A stretch of DNA of 64,000 nucleotides from Candidatus Stackebrandtia excrementipullorum (GTDB taxonomy: Bacteria > Actinomycetota > Actinomycetes > Mycobacteriales > Micromonosporaceae), in assembly GCA_019113825.1 (NCBI GenBank), contig DXGR01000102.1, positions 16,970-80,969 on the forward strand, in the 5' to 3' direction. A program made the translations under genes and the position numbers. Of this stretch, positions 7,772 to 17,670 are shown piece by piece; within the stretch, counting starts at the first letter, position 1, and the number at the start of each line of letters is the position of its first letter. Under the pieces are notes generated by a model. The model was not told where the DNA came from and ran no database searches. It saw nothing but the letters and a program-made list of their open reading frames with translations.

Positions 7772-10700
7772 TCAGGACGCCCGTGGGCGAGGCGGAAGCG
7801 GTTCGGCGGTCAATCTCGGCCGGTCACTGGACACCGGCCGATGGGCCGGTTTCCGATCGAGTTCCGCCAGCGCCACCTCGACCGCCTTCCGCAGTTGCGG
7901 GTCATCGTCGGCGGTGTGCGGCGGATACTCGATCTCGATGTCGGGCACCGCGCCGAAGTTCTCCACATTCCACTTCACGTCGTCGAAATGGAGCGCGAAC
8001 TCCGGTTGCGACAGAAAAGTGTTGTCCGACAGGCCCGCACGGTGCGTATAGCCGATGACGCCGCCCCACGTCCGTGTGCCGACCAGCGGCCCCAGCTTCA
8101 ACAGCTTGAACGTGTGGCAGAAAATGTCTCCGTCGGAGCCCGCCAGCTCGTTCGTCAGAGCCACCATGGGCCCCGCCGGGCTCTCGGACGGATACGGCTC
8201 CGGGGAGCCCCAGCGCGGGAAACTGTAGGCGAGCCGCCGCCGTGCCAGCTTCTCGATCAACAGGGACGAGACGTGCCCGCCTCCGTTGTATCGAACGTCC
8301 ACCAACAAACCCGGTCGGTCGTACTCGTTCAGGAAACCGCGATGGAATTCGGCGTAGCCCGTCGGGCCCATGTCGGGAATGTGGATGTACCCGATTCGGC
8401 CATCGGAGGCGGCGTGAACCGCCGCCCGGTTGCCGTCCACCCATTCCCGGTAACGCAGTGCGGTCTCATCGGTCAACGGACGCACGACCGCGGTGTGAGG
8501 TTCGGCGTCACCACGGCGCAGCAGCAAGCGAACCTCCTGATCGGCGAGATTGACCAGCCGCCGGCCGATCGTCTCGCCGGTGGCGGCTCCCACCGGTTGA
8601 CCGTTGACCGCCAACACCACGTCGCCGACGCGCACATCGACCCCGGGGCGGTTCAACGGCGAGGTCGCGTCCGGCCGCCATATGTCACCGCGCAGGATCT
8701 TGTCGATCCGGTACCGTCCGCTCTCGTCCGATGAGAAGTCCGCACCCAGATAGCCCTGTCCGTAATGAGGCCCGATCCGGGGGTCACCGGGCACCTCGTA
8801 GACGTGTGAGGTGCCCAGTTCACCGTTCATCTCCCACATAAGGTCAGAAAGTTCCGCACGCGTCGACACCTGCTCGACCATCGGGGCGTAACGCTCGTAA
8901 ACGCCGTCCCAGTCGACGCCGGACATGTCCTCGGTCCAGAAATGGTCTTTGAGTAGACGCCAGGCTTCGCGGAACATCTGCGGCCATTCCAGTTCCGGCC
9001 GCACGGAGACCTTCAACCGATCGAGGTCGATCCACCCCGAATCACGGTTGGTCTCGGAGGTATCCGGAGCCTTCTCGTCGGCCTTGACGACCCTCAGACG
9101 GTCTCCACACCGGTAGACCATGGTCTTTCCGTCGGGGGTGAGCACGGCGTCGTCGAGAGCATCGACGACCCGATCAACCTTTCCCGTCGACAGGTCGACG
9201 GCACTGAGCCAACCGTGTTCCCCCGCCTGCTCCTGCGACGGGCGAGTGCCCTCCGGCAACGATGAAAGCACCAGGACCTTCCCCGGTGCTCCTACAACCT
9301 GGCGGTAATTGCCGTCGGGAACCGGTATCGGAACGATTCGGTCGGTGATCCCGGCCACCTCGATGCCGGGCGTGGCGTCGGTGTCGGTGTCGGTCGAAGA
9401 TGCATCGTCCGACTTCTCGTCGCTCTGCCCATTCTCGCTCTCGGCGGTCGGCACCAGGGGCGCCGGCTGCGGCACGAACGGCACCGACACATCCGCGCGC
9501 AACGCGATCGCGTAAGGCCGAGTCCCGAACGGAAAGCCCAGGTCGAAGTGGAGCGCGTCGTACACCGGATTGAACTCACGATGTCCGATGAAATACAGGT
9601 ACCGTCCCTCCGGGTCGAACGCCGGATTGCCGTCACGCAGCACCCGGTCGGCGGCGACGGTGACGGCTCCGGAGGCCAGTTCGACCAGACGAATTCCCGA
9701 AACCGGCGGAGAACCGGCCACGGTGACCCCCTCCGCGCACGCGTAGGCCACCCATCGACCGTCTGGCGAGAACACCGGGCCCGATATCCCGCCCTCTCCT
9801 CCGGAGTCGAGGAGCGTCACCGTGCCCTCGGCGGCGAGGTCGACCAGCAACAACTCGTTGCGGTGGTTCGCTATGACCACCTTCTGGTCGACCGGGGATG
9901 CGACCAGTTCCAGTGCCCGCCCGACGTCCAGGTGCTCCAACACGCGGGGCTCTACATCGTCGGCGGTGTCCAGCACCACGACCGATTCGCTCGGTCCGAC
10001 CTCGGAGGCGACCGCCGCCAGTTTCCGTCCACCGGCCAGCCAACTCAACAGCCGGTATCGAGTCCCGTCGGTCCGGCCGTGTTGAATCGTCGGCCCCTCC
10101 CAGTTTCCGAAGCTGAACGCCTTGCCACGACTGGTCACGGCCAGCTGCGACCCGTCCGGTGATATGTCGTAGGAGTGCAGGTGGGAACCGGGGTCGACGA
10201 ATCGTCGGGCACGTTGGGTCCTTGTCACCCCGATGGAAAGGTCGAGCCGACGTGGCTCGTCCTCGGCGGGGTCGAGCAGGTACAGCGACCCTCCGCAGTG
10301 GTATACGAGTCGGCTTCCGTCCCCCGACAACGACCGTGCGTAGAACCGGTCGTGGTCGGAGTGGCGACGTAGCCGCGTTCCGTCGAACCGGCACGAGTAC
10401 ACGTTCCCGTAGCCTTCGTGGTCGGACAGGAAGTACACGCGGTCGTCGATGATGTGAGGGCGACCGAGGTTGCCGTCGAGATCGATGAGCTTCTCGAATC
10501 CACCCGATCCCGTATCGATCCACAGTTGTCCCGACGTGCCACCGCGGTAACGCTTCCAGTGCGCGAAGTCGCGCCAATACTCACGCCCGACGACACGTAC
10601 GCCGTCGGTGCCCATCGAGATGGACGAAGCCCGCCCCAACCCCAGCTGGTGAGATTCTCCCCCGTCCACACCCACCCGACGCAACCGTGTCTCGACGGGG

Positions 10701-11032
10701 TTGGGCGTTTCCATGTTGCTGGCGTACACGATGGACCTGCCGTCGGCGGTCCACGCGGCGACGTTGCACGTCGTCGCCGCCTCATAGGTCAATCGGGTGG
10801 CCTGTCCCCCCGCCGCCGGGGTCACGTAGACCTCCGCCGGTCCCTCTTCCGCTCCGGTGTAGGCGATCAGGGTTCCGTCGGGACTGATGCGAGGGTCGCG
10901 TGCTGCGGCAACGCCGGCCGACAGGCGGGAGGCCGTACCGCCGTCAGCCGACACCCGCCACAAGTCGTCTTCGGCAACGAAAACAACGGTGTCACCCGAG
11001 ATGGCGGGAAAACGTGGGTATCCGGTGGTCAT
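7772..11032 (-). CDS. Tricorn protease homologue (S41 family)
   Basis: A 1086-residue cytoplasmic protease. The N-terminal ~300 residues are a WD-like beta-propeller (FPAISGDTVVFVAEDDLW, DPRISPDGTLIAYTG). A second propeller runs to about residue 650, with an acidic Ser/Asp-rich insertion (SDEKSDDASSTDTDTD) in its middle. Then come a helical C1 domain, a PDZ domain (GVDVRVGDVVLAVNGQPVG) and the C2 catalytic domain with ELAGSDGDIF holding the nucleophilic Ser-Asp. The charge-relay His is probably in GTSHVYEV. Archaeal and actinobacterial Tricorn trims proteasome peptides. Length is typical. ATG 11032 has AGGACGG just upstream and TAGATT at 11080-11075 as a possible -10. Confidence 0.93.
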   Translation of the reverse strand: MTTGYPRFPAISGDTVVFVAEDDLWRVSADGGTASRLSAGVAAARDPRISPDGTLIAYTGAEEGPAEVYVTPAAGGQATRLTYEAATTCNVAAWTADGRSIVYASNMETPNPVETRLRRVGVDGGESHQLGLGRASSISMGTDGVRVVGREYWRDFAHWKRYRGGTSGQLWIDTGSGGFEKLIDLDGNLGRPHIIDDRVYFLSDHEGYGNVYSCRFDGTRLRRHSDHDRFYARSLSGDGSRLVYHCGGSLYLLDPAEDEPRRLDLSIGVTRTQRARRFVDPGSHLHSYDISPDGSQLAVTSRGKAFSFGNWEGPTIQHGRTDGTRYRLLSWLAGGRKLAAVASEVGPSESVVVLDTADDVEPRVLEHLDVGRALELVASPVDQKVVIANHRNELLLVDLAAEGTVTLLDSGGEGGISGPVFSPDGRWVAYACAEGVTVAGSPPVSGIRLVELASGAVTVAADRVLRDGNPAFDPEGRYLYFIGHREFNPVYDALHFDLGFPFGTRPYAIALRADVSVPFVPQPAPLVPTAESENGQSDEKSDDASSTDTDTDATPGIEVAGITDRIVPIPVPDGNYRQVVGAPGKVLVLSSLPEGTRPSQEQAGEHGWLSAVDLSTGKVDRVVDALDDAVLTPDGKTMVYRCGDRLRVVKADEKAPDTSETNRDSGWIDLDRLKVSVRPELEWPQMFREAWRLLKDHFWTEDMSGVDWDGVYERYAPMVEQVSTRAELSDLMWEMNGELGTSHVYEVPGDPRIGPHYGQGYLGADFSSDESGRYRIDKILRGDIWRPDATSPLNRPGVDVRVGDVVLAVNGQPVGAATGETIGRRLVNLADQEVRLLLRRGDAEPHTAVVRPLTDETALRYREWVDGNRAAVHAASDGRIGYIHIPDMGPTGYAEFHRGFLNEYDRPGLLVDVRYNGGGHVSSLLIEKLARRRLAYSFPRWGSPEPYPSESPAGPMVALTNELAGSDGDIFCHTFKLLKLGPLVGTRTWGGVIGYTHRAGLSDNTFLSQPEFALHFDDVKWNVENFGAVPDIEIEYPPHTADDDPQLRKAVEVALAELDRKPAHRPVSSDRPRLTAEPLPPRPRAS

Positions 11033-11179
11033 ATCCGTCCTGGAGTGGTGGGGATCTGGGACTGTGTCCCGTCAATCTAGACCGTCACCCTCGGTGCTTG
11101 CAGGGGTGAGCCTTTGCGCTCCGACGAGCGTCAAGGGTGATTGCCCCCACGACCCGAACACACCGCAACGGTGGACGCG

Positions 11180-11185
11180 TAGGCT
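11180..11185 (+). promoter_or_regulatory. -10 element for lipA, leaderless type
   Basis: TAGGCT, then CAAGGT, then the GTG at 11192. The sequence around the start is almost the same as at lipB. Confidence 0.6.
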
Positions 11186-11191
11186 CAAGGT

Positions 11192-12124
11192 GTGAGTGTC
11201 GTACAGCCCGAAGGCCGCCGGATGCTTCGTATCGAAGCCCGCAACGCCGCCACGCCCATTGAACGCAAACCCTCTTGGATCAAGGTGAAAGCCAAGATGG
11301 GACCCGAATATCGGGACATGCGCAGTCTTGTCGACCGCGAAGGCTTGAACACCGTGTGTCAAGAAGCCGGTTGTCCCAATATTTACGAATGCTGGGAGGA
11401 CCGCGAGGCCACCTTCCTCATCGGCGGGGACCAATGCACAAGGCGTTGCGACTTCTGCCAGATCGATACCGGGAAACCCAAAGCCCTCGACCGTGACGAA
11501 CCCCGCAGGGTTGCCGAATCCGTCAAGACGATGGGACTGAAGTACGCGACCGTGACCGGTGTGGCACGCGACGACCTCGACGACGGGGGCGCGTGGCTGT
11601 ACGCCGAGACGGTCCGGCAGATCCATCGGGAACTGCCCGGCTGCGGTGTCGAGCTTCTCATCCCCGACTTCAACGCGGACCCCGATCAACTGAACGAGGT
11701 CTTCGGTTCACGTCCGGAGGTGTTGGCGCACAACGTCGAGACCGTCCCGCGCATCTTCAAACGGATTCGTCCTGCCTTCACCTACGAACGGTCCCTGTCG
11801 GTGATCACGAAGGCCCGTGAGGTCGGCCTGGTCACCAAGTCCAACCTGATCCTGGGGATGGGTGAAACACCCGAAGAGGTGTCGCAGGCGCTTCGTGATC
11901 TTCACGGGGCCGGTTGTGAGCTCATCACGATCACCCAGTATCTGCGTCCGACTCCTCGGCACCACCCGGTGGACCGGTGGGTCAAGCCCGAGGAGTTCGT
12001 GGAGTTCGCGGCCGAAGCCGAAAAGATCGGTTTCGCGGGTGTCATGAGCGGGCCGCTGGTTCGCTCCTCGTATCGGGCGGGGCGCCTGTATCAGCAGGCT
12101 AAAGAAGCTCGCCAACCCGCGTAG
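11192..12124 (+). CDS. lipA: lipoyl synthase LipA
   Basis: A 310-residue radical-SAM enzyme that inserts two sulfurs into protein-bound octanoate. Auxiliary cluster cysteines are Cys56, Cys61 and Cys67 ([12 protein letters not shown]). The radical-SAM cluster is Cys82, Cys86 and Cys89 (CTRRCDFC). The C-terminal RSSYRAG supplies the serine that ligates the auxiliary cluster. Length and motifs are complete. It works after LipB, encoded 7 kb upstream. GTG 11192 is placed by the -10 hexamer six bases before it. It is followed by the DUF4191 gene after 68 bases, a conserved pairing in actinobacteria. Confidence 0.97.
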   Translation: MSVVQPEGRRMLRIEARNAATPIERKPSWIKVKAKMGPEYRDMRSLVDREGLNTVCQEAGCPNIYECWEDREATFLIGGDQCTRRCDFCQIDTGKPKALDRDEPRRVAESVKTMGLKYATVTGVARDDLDDGGAWLYAETVRQIHRELPGCGVELLIPDFNADPDQLNEVFGSRPEVLAHNVETVPRIFKRIRPAFTYERSLSVITKAREVGLVTKSNLILGMGETPEEVSQALRDLHGAGCELITITQYLRPTPRHHPVDRWVKPEEFVEFAAEAEKIGFAGVMSGPLVRSSYRAGRLYQQAKEARQPA

Positions 12125-12180
12125 CATCGCACCGGCGAGCGGGGAAACCCGGTCGCCGGTCGGTGCCGTTTCGCGCCGAT

Positions 12181-12186
12181 TAAGCT
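12181..12186 (+). promoter_or_regulatory. -10 element for the DUF4191 gene, leaderless type
   Basis: TAAGCT followed by TGGTCT and ATG 12193. This indicates the gene can be transcribed independently of lipA. Confidence 0.55.
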
Positions 12187-12192
12187 TGGTCT

Positions 12193-12885
12193 ATGGCAAA
12201 AGAGCAGGAACCGGCGGGCTTCGGCGCCCGCCTGAAGCAGATCGGTCTGGCGTTTTCGTTCACGGCGAAACGTGATAAGTGGTTCTTGCCTCTGGTGATA
12301 CTGGCGGCTCTGGTTCCGATCGGTCTGGCAATCAACTACGCGTTGCTCCTCGACGGAAGTTGGCTGTTTCTCATCGGGGCGGTGTTCCTGTCCTTCCTTC
12401 TGATGCTGATCGTGCTGAACTGGCGAACCAGCAAGCTCGTCATGGACCAGTCGGTGGGACAGGTGGGAGCCGCCTACGCCGTCGTCGACACCATGCGCGG
12501 ATGGTTCATCACTCCGGGCGTCGCCGTGTCGGCGCAACAGGACATGGTGCACCGCGCGGTAGGCAAGCCGGGTGTCGTGTTGCTGGCCGAGGGCGGCAGC
12601 CCACGGTTGCGCAACCTGCTGAACCAGGAAAAGAAAAAGCTGTCGCGCGTGGTCGGCTCCACACCGATCTACGATTTCACCGTCGGTGAGGAGGAGGGCC
12701 AGCTGAGCCTGCGCAAATTGCGCAAGACGCTCACCGGGTTGCCTCGCAACATCAAGGCCCCTCAGGCCAACGACCTGCACCGTCGATTGACCGCATTGCG
12801 GTCGACGACCCCGATGCCCAAGGGCCCCGTGCCCCAGAACATGAAACCGCCCAAGGGCGCGCGTAAGGCCATGCGGGGTCGTTAA
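12193..12885 (+). CDS. DUF4191 membrane protein
   Basis: A 230-residue conserved actinobacterial protein of unknown function. Two membrane segments (about residues 33-55 and 59-80: WFLPLVILAALVPIGLAINY, then WLFLIGAVFLSFLLMLIV) are followed by a basic cytoplasmic domain and a tail rich in Lys, Arg and Pro (MPKGPVPQNMKPPKGARKAMRGR). The gene sits between lipA and glnA in many actinobacteria. Its stop codon overlaps by four bases the end of the converging RDD gene. Confidence 0.85.
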   Translation: MAKEQEPAGFGARLKQIGLAFSFTAKRDKWFLPLVILAALVPIGLAINYALLLDGSWLFLIGAVFLSFLLMLIVLNWRTSKLVMDQSVGQVGAAYAVVDTMRGWFITPGVAVSAQQDMVHRAVGKPGVVLLAEGGSPRLRNLLNQEKKKLSRVVGSTPIYDFTVGEEEGQLSLRKLRKTLTGLPRNIKAPQANDLHRRLTALRSTTPMPKGPVPQNMKPPKGARKAMRGR

Positions 12886-13331
12886 GAACCACTCGTGGTC
12901 CGTTGTCGGGCCACGATCGAGCCCGCAGCCAGATCGTGGAGACCACGCCGGTTCGGGTCGACGAAAACCGTGAGAACGGGAAGGACCAGAGCCAGCAGCA
13001 ACCCGCGCAGGGCCGCACGCCACAGTCCCAGGCGCCTACCGTCGTGGAACCCCACGCAGTGGATGCGCAGTAGCCGCATCCCGGGCGTCTGACTGGAAAT
13101 GCTGAGGAAGAACGCGTACTCGAGGGCCAGAATCAGCGACGGCCACACCTGCTCGGGGCCGAACAACGCGTCCGGTTGTGTCGTCGCCAACGCACCGATT
13201 CGTACGAGGCCCCCGGCGATCAGCAGGCACAACAGCCAATCCGCCAGCAGCGCGAGGAAGCGTTGCCCGAGCCCGGCCGGTCCGACGTCGTGGATGTCAT
13301 CGTCACTGACCGCAGTCTCACCTGTCGTCAT
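12882..13331 (-). CDS. RDD-family membrane protein
   Basis: A 149-residue membrane protein. The RDD domain begins at GLGQRFLALLADWLL near residue 20 with three hydrophobic segments, and ends with FVDPNRRGLHDLAAGSIVARQR. The first Arg and an Asp typical of the family are visible. The function is unknown; some RDD proteins act in cation exchange. The frame is open to 13520, but that would run into glnA. ATG 13331 is preferred because TAGGCT lies seven bases upstream and the domain starts properly. It is divergent from glnA. Confidence 0.82.
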   Translation of the reverse strand: MTTGETAVSDDDIHDVGPAGLGQRFLALLADWLLCLLIAGGLVRIGALATTQPDALFGPEQVWPSLILALEYAFFLSISSQTPGMRLLRIHCVGFHDGRRLGLWRAALRGLLLALVLPVLTVFVDPNRRGLHDLAAGSIVARQRTTSGS

Positions 13332-13338
13332 GGAAGTA

Positions 13339-13344
13339 AGCCTA
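13339..13344 (-). promoter_or_regulatory. -10 element for the RDD gene, leaderless type
   Basis: TAGGCT on the minus strand with a seven-base spacer to ATG 13331. It decides the start against the longer open frame. Confidence 0.55.
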
Positions 13345-13407
13345 AACGGCGGGTTTTGGGTCGGTTCCACCGCGCGCGAGTGGCCGTCGATGTCAACATT
13401 TTGTCGT

Positions 13408-13445
13408 GTAACACGCCGGAAACAGTGGGGACACGCTGAAGCAAC
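13408..13445 (+). promoter_or_regulatory. GlnR-type operator upstream of glnA
   Basis: Four elements exactly 11 bases apart read GTAAC-N6-GAAAC-N6-GACAC-N6-GCAAC. This fits the actinobacterial GlnR box (gTnAc-N6-GaAAc repeated twice), with the first pair perfect and one mismatch in each of the last two. It ends 54 bases before the glnA start and just upstream of the -10 candidate at 13456. Confidence 0.75.
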
Positions 13446-13455
13446 CGCCTGCTCA

Positions 13456-13461
13456 TAGGCT
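13456..13461 (+). promoter_or_regulatory. probable -10 element for glnA
   Basis: TAGGCT lies 38 bases before GTG 13500 and 10 bases after the GlnR-type operator. The predicted leader is about 30 bases long. Confidence 0.45.
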
Positions 13462-13499
13462 CGCCCCCAGGCATGATCATTACGAAATGGGGATCCGCA

Positions 13500-14924
13500 G
13501 TGTTCAAGGACACCGATCAACTACTGGGCTACATCAAGGACAACGACGTCAAGTTCGTCGACATCCGGTTCTGCGACCTCCCCGGGGTGATGCAACATTT
13601 CAACATCCCCGCGGAGGCGTTCGATGCGTCGGTGATCGACGAAGGGCTCGGCTTTGACGGGTCGTCCATCCGTGGGTTTCAGGAGATTCACGAGTCGGAC
13701 ATGCTGCTGCTGCCCGATGTCACGACCGCGTTCATCGACCCGTTTCGGACCTCCAAAACGATCGCTTTGAACTTCTTCATCCACGACCCGTTCACCCGTG
13801 AGCCGTACAGCCGCGATCCCCGGAACGTGGCCAAGAAGGCCGAGGAGTATCTGGCGTCGTCGGGTATAGCCGACACCGCTTACTTCGGTGCCGAGGCCGA
13901 GTTCTACATCTTTGACGACATTCGGTTCGACACTGCCACACAGCACGGGTTTTACTACATCGATTCCCTCGAGGGTGCGTGGAACTCCGGTCGGATCGAA
14001 GAGGGCGGTAACCGCGGTTACAAACCCAAACAGAAGGGCGGGTATTTCCCGGTGCCGCCGGTGGATCACTTCGCGGACCTGCGGGACGGCATCGTGCGCA
14101 CGTTGATCGACACCGGTTTCAGCGTCGAGCGGTCACACCACGAGGTGGGGACGGCGGGGCAGATGGAGATCAACTACCGCTTCAACACGCTGTTGGCCGC
14201 CGGTGACGAAGTCCAGCTGTTCAAGTACATCGTGAAAAACGAGGCGTGGGCGGCGGGTAAGACCGCCACGTTCATGCCGAAACCGCTGTTCGGTGACAAC
14301 GGCTCGGGAATGCACACGCACCAAAGTCTCCAGCAGAACGGCGAGCCGTTGTTCTACGACGAGACCGGTTACGCGGGCCTGTCCGACATGGCCCGTTGGT
14401 ACATCGGAGGGCTCTTGACCCACGCTCCGTCGCTGCTGGCGTTCACGAACCCGACGGTGAACTCGTTCCGCCGACTCGTGCCCGGCTTCGAAGCGCCGAT
14501 CAACCTCGTCTATTCCCAGCGGAACCGCTCGGCCTGTACGCGTATCCCCGTCACGGGGACCAACCCGAAGGCCAAGCGGGTCGAGTTCCGGGTTCCCGAC
14601 CCTTCGGGTAACCCCTATCTGGCGTTTTCGGCGATGTTGATGGCGGGGTTGGACGGCATCAAGAACAAGACCGAGCCGCCCGAGCCCATCGACAAGGACC
14701 TTTACGAACTGGGGCCGGAAGAGTATGAGGAGATCGCCCGCGTACCCGGTTCGCTCCCCGAGGCTTTGGACAGGCTCGAGGCCGACCACGATTTCCTTCT
14801 CGACGGCGACGTCTTCACCGGGGACCTGATCGAGACGTGGATCGATTACAAGCGCACCAACGAGATCGACCCGATTCGGGTCCGCCCGACTCCGCACGAG
14901 TTCGAGTTGTACTTCGACGTTTGA
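13500..14924 (+). CDS. glnA: glutamine synthetase type I (beta), GlnA
   Basis: A 474-residue enzyme that makes glutamine from glutamate, ammonia and ATP; it forms a dodecamer. Visible motifs are [10 protein letters not shown] (Asp50-latch region), [36 protein letters not shown] and NRSACTRIP. The adenylylation tyrosine lies in [11 protein letters not shown] near residue 397, so it is a target of the GlnE encoded 3 kb downstream. GTG 13500 gives the family length of 474; an ATG nine codons earlier adds an unusual leader. GGGGAT lies upstream as ribosome site. The GlnR-type operator suggests nitrogen control. Confidence 0.96.
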   Translation: MFKDTDQLLGYIKDNDVKFVDIRFCDLPGVMQHFNIPAEAFDASVIDEGLGFDGSSIRGFQEIHESDMLLLPDVTTAFIDPFRTSKTIALNFFIHDPFTREPYSRDPRNVAKKAEEYLASSGIADTAYFGAEAEFYIFDDIRFDTATQHGFYYIDSLEGAWNSGRIEEGGNRGYKPKQKGGYFPVPPVDHFADLRDGIVRTLIDTGFSVERSHHEVGTAGQMEINYRFNTLLAAGDEVQLFKYIVKNEAWAAGKTATFMPKPLFGDNGSGMHTHQSLQQNGEPLFYDETGYAGLSDMARWYIGGLLTHAPSLLAFTNPTVNSFRRLVPGFEAPINLVYSQRNRSACTRIPVTGTNPKAKRVEFRVPDPSGNPYLAFSAMLMAGLDGIKNKTEPPEPIDKDLYELGPEEYEEIARVPGSLPEALDRLEADHDFLLDGDVFTGDLIETWIDYKRTNEIDPIRVRPTPHEFELYFDV

Positions 14925-14939
14925 TCGACCCACGGACTC

Positions 14940-14976
14940 GGCGGTGGAGAGCGGGTGTCGACCGCTCTCCACCGCC
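14940..14976 (+). terminator. glnA terminator
   Basis: A perfect 15-bp stem, 14940-14954 with 14962-14976, has a seven-base loop, is followed by GTTTGTT and begins 15 bases after the glnA stop codon. Confidence 0.85.
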
Positions 14977-15117
14977 GTTTGTTCGCCTGTCGACGGGTCA
15001 GGAGGCAGGTCATGTGTGGGGCGAGCCTCCCTTTCACGAAGAACGAGTCGTATATCTGAGCGATGTCCACCCGAACCGCCGTCGCCATGTGCCCACGGGC
15101 GGCAGTAGTATCCGGCG

Positions 15118-17667
15118 ATGAGCATTGCCCCCTCGGTTACCCGGCCCCGGTTGCGCGCTGTCGGCCGGTGGAGTCTCGTCGTCGTATTCGTCATCGTCAT
15201 CGTGGCGTCGGTGACCGTCGGCGTCGTGTCGAGGCAGGCCCACCCCCAGGTCGACGGGGAGATCGAACTGCCCGGTTTGTCGGCTCCGGTCGAGGTGGTC
15301 CGGGACGAGTGGGGCGTCCCGCAGGTGTACGCGGACACGGCTCACGATCTGTTCGCCGCTCAGGGTTACCTCCATGCTCAGGATCGGTTCTTCGAGATGG
15401 ATTTCCGTCGGCATGTGACCGCCGGCCGCTTGTCGGAGTTGTTCGGTCCCGATCAGGTCGCCACGGACACCTCGATTCGAACCATGGGTTGGCGTCGCGT
15501 CGCCGAAGCCGAATGGGACCGGCTGGATCCGGCGACGCGCGGGTACTTCAACGCCTACGCCGAGGGTGTGAACGCCTATCTCGCCGGGAAATCTCCCGGT
15601 GACATCGCGTTGGAGTACACGTTGTTGGGTTTCACCGGCCTGGATTACCAGGTACGCGAGTGGAGCCCGATCGACGGGTTGACGTGGTTGAAGGCGATGG
15701 CGTGGGATTTGAAGGGCAACTACTCCGCCGAGCTTGATCGAGCCCGGCTGGCGGGGGCGGGTTTCTCTGCCGAGCAGATCTCTCAGTTGTGGCCGGAGTA
15801 TCCGGCCGACGAGCATCTGCCGATCGTGCCCGAGGGAACGGTCGTCGACGGCGAGTTCACCACCGATGCCCAGCCGACGTCGTCGTGGGCCACTGTCGAC
15901 GTCGACCTCACCGATGTGTTGCAGCGCACAAGTGCGGCCACGGAGTCGGTCTCGGCGGTGCTGGGGCCGGAACGGGCCGAAGGAGTCGGCTCCAATTCCT
16001 GGGTCGTGTCCGGTGAGATGACCGATACGGGCGCGCCGTTGTTGGCCAACGATCCGCACCTGGGCGCTGCCATGCCGTCGGTGTGGTACCAAATGGGGTT
16101 GCACTGCCGTGACGTCGGCGACGACTGTCCGTTCGCCGTCACCGGTTTCGGTTTTTCGGGCGTACCGGGCATCATGATCGGCCACAACGCCTCCATGGCC
16201 TGGGGTTTCACCAACCTGGGGCCGGACGTGACGGACTTTTACGTGGAGAGAATCGAGAACGATTCCTACCTCGTCGACGGCGAATGGCGCCCCATGAAGG
16301 TCGAGACCGAGGTGATCGCGGTCGCCGGCGCCGAACCGGTGGAAATACGAATTCGGTCGACGGAGCACGGCCCGATCATGTCCGACAACGACGCCGCCCT
16401 GGCACAACTGGCCGAGGAGACGGGTACGAGTCAGGAGGCCAACGGCGACGGTACCGGTTATGCGCTGGCTCTGCAGTGGACTGCGCTGGAACCGGGCAAC
16501 ACCGCCGACGCCATCTTCGCGTTGAACACCGCGCAGGATTTCGCCGACTTCCAGGCCGCGGCCTCGCAGTTCGAGGTGCCCGCTCAAAACCTGATCTACG
16601 CTGACAGAGACGGAACGATCGCGTATCAAGCGCCCGGCCGCATCCCGATCCGCGGTAACGGGGATGGAACGTTCCCGGCCCCGGGGTGGGATTCGTCGTA
16701 CAACTGGGAGGGGTACATCCCGTTTTCGGAACTGCCCAGTGTGGTCAATCCCGACGAGGGTTTTATCGTCACCGCCAACAACGCCGTCGTCGACGAGCAG
16801 TATCCGTACCTGTTGACGAAAGACTGGGCATACGGGTACCGCAGTCAACGTATTCGGGACATGATCACTTCAGCCGAGCAGCCGATCACGGCCGAGTCGA
16901 CCCTCGACATGCTGATGGATTCGGCCAACGAGGGTGCCGTTCCGGTCTTGGACGCCCTCCAGGCCCTGCCATCCGGTGACCTGCCCGAGGCTTTTTCGCT
17001 GCTCGACGACTGGGACCTTCAACAAGACGCCTCATCGGCTCCGGCGGCCCTGTACAACGCGACCTGGAAACACCTGCTGTCGTTGACGTTCGACGAGCTG
17101 CCGGACGGTTCTCAGCCCGGTGGAGGCGAGCGGTGGGCACGCGTCATGGCCGACCTACTCACCACACCGGACAGCCCGTGGTGGGACCGTGCCGACACCG
17201 ACGAGGTCGAAACGCGCGACGACATCCTGTTGTCGTCAGCGCACGCGGCCACGGCGGAACTCGAGGATGCTCAGGGAACCGACTTCACAGCGTGGCGTTG
17301 GGGCGCAATGCACACCTTGACGGTCACCCACCAGTCGCTGGGATCCAGCGGGATCGCTCTGATGGAGCAGATTTTCAACTCCAAGACCGTCGAGTCCGGT
17401 GGCGGGACGGGCCTGGTGAACGCCACGGGCTGGGACGCGGCGGCCGGCTACGAGGTCACGACGGTCCCATCCATGCGGATGATCGTGGACCTCAACGACT
17501 TCGACCAATCACAGTGGATCAACTTGACCGGAAACTCCGGACACCCGTTCCACCGCAACCATGCCGACCAACTACCGTACTGGCGCGACGGCCTGCTGCT
17601 GCCCATGGTGTGGTCGCGGTCGGCCGTCGACGAGGCGGGCCGCAACACGGTGACATTCCACCCGTGA
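15118..17667 (+). CDS. penicillin acylase family Ntn-hydrolase
   Basis: An 849-residue envelope protein. A membrane anchor at residues ~17-40 (WSLVVVFVIVIVASVTVGVV) precedes the alpha-chain region (EVVRDEWGVPQVYADTAHDLFAAQGYLHAQDRFFEMD). The autoprocessing site is GSNSWVVSG, near residue 287, where the serine would become the N-terminal nucleophile of the beta chain. LLANDPHLG follows, as in the family. Members cleave penicillins, acyl-homoserine lactones or other amides; the substrate cannot be assigned. No classic lipobox is present. It lies alone between glnA and the convergent glnE, three bases from its stop. Confidence 0.9.
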   Translation: MSIAPSVTRPRLRAVGRWSLVVVFVIVIVASVTVGVVSRQAHPQVDGEIELPGLSAPVEVVRDEWGVPQVYADTAHDLFAAQGYLHAQDRFFEMDFRRHVTAGRLSELFGPDQVATDTSIRTMGWRRVAEAEWDRLDPATRGYFNAYAEGVNAYLAGKSPGDIALEYTLLGFTGLDYQVREWSPIDGLTWLKAMAWDLKGNYSAELDRARLAGAGFSAEQISQLWPEYPADEHLPIVPEGTVVDGEFTTDAQPTSSWATVDVDLTDVLQRTSAATESVSAVLGPERAEGVGSNSWVVSGEMTDTGAPLLANDPHLGAAMPSVWYQMGLHCRDVGDDCPFAVTGFGFSGVPGIMIGHNASMAWGFTNLGPDVTDFYVERIENDSYLVDGEWRPMKVETEVIAVAGAEPVEIRIRSTEHGPIMSDNDAALAQLAEETGTSQEANGDGTGYALALQWTALEPGNTADAIFALNTAQDFADFQAAASQFEVPAQNLIYADRDGTIAYQAPGRIPIRGNGDGTFPAPGWDSSYNWEGYIPFSELPSVVNPDEGFIVTANNAVVDEQYPYLLTKDWAYGYRSQRIRDMITSAEQPITAESTLDMLMDSANEGAVPVLDALQALPSGDLPEAFSLLDDWDLQQDASSAPAALYNATWKHLLSLTFDELPDGSQPGGGERWARVMADLLTTPDSPWWDRADTDEVETRDDILLSSAHAATAELEDAQGTDFTAWRWGAMHTLTVTHQSLGSSGIALMEQIFNSKTVESGGGTGLVNATGWDAAAGYEVTTVPSMRMIVDLNDFDQSQWINLTGNSGHPFHRNHADQLPYWRDGLLLPMVWSRSAVDEAGRNTVTFHP

Positions 17668-17670
17668 CGG

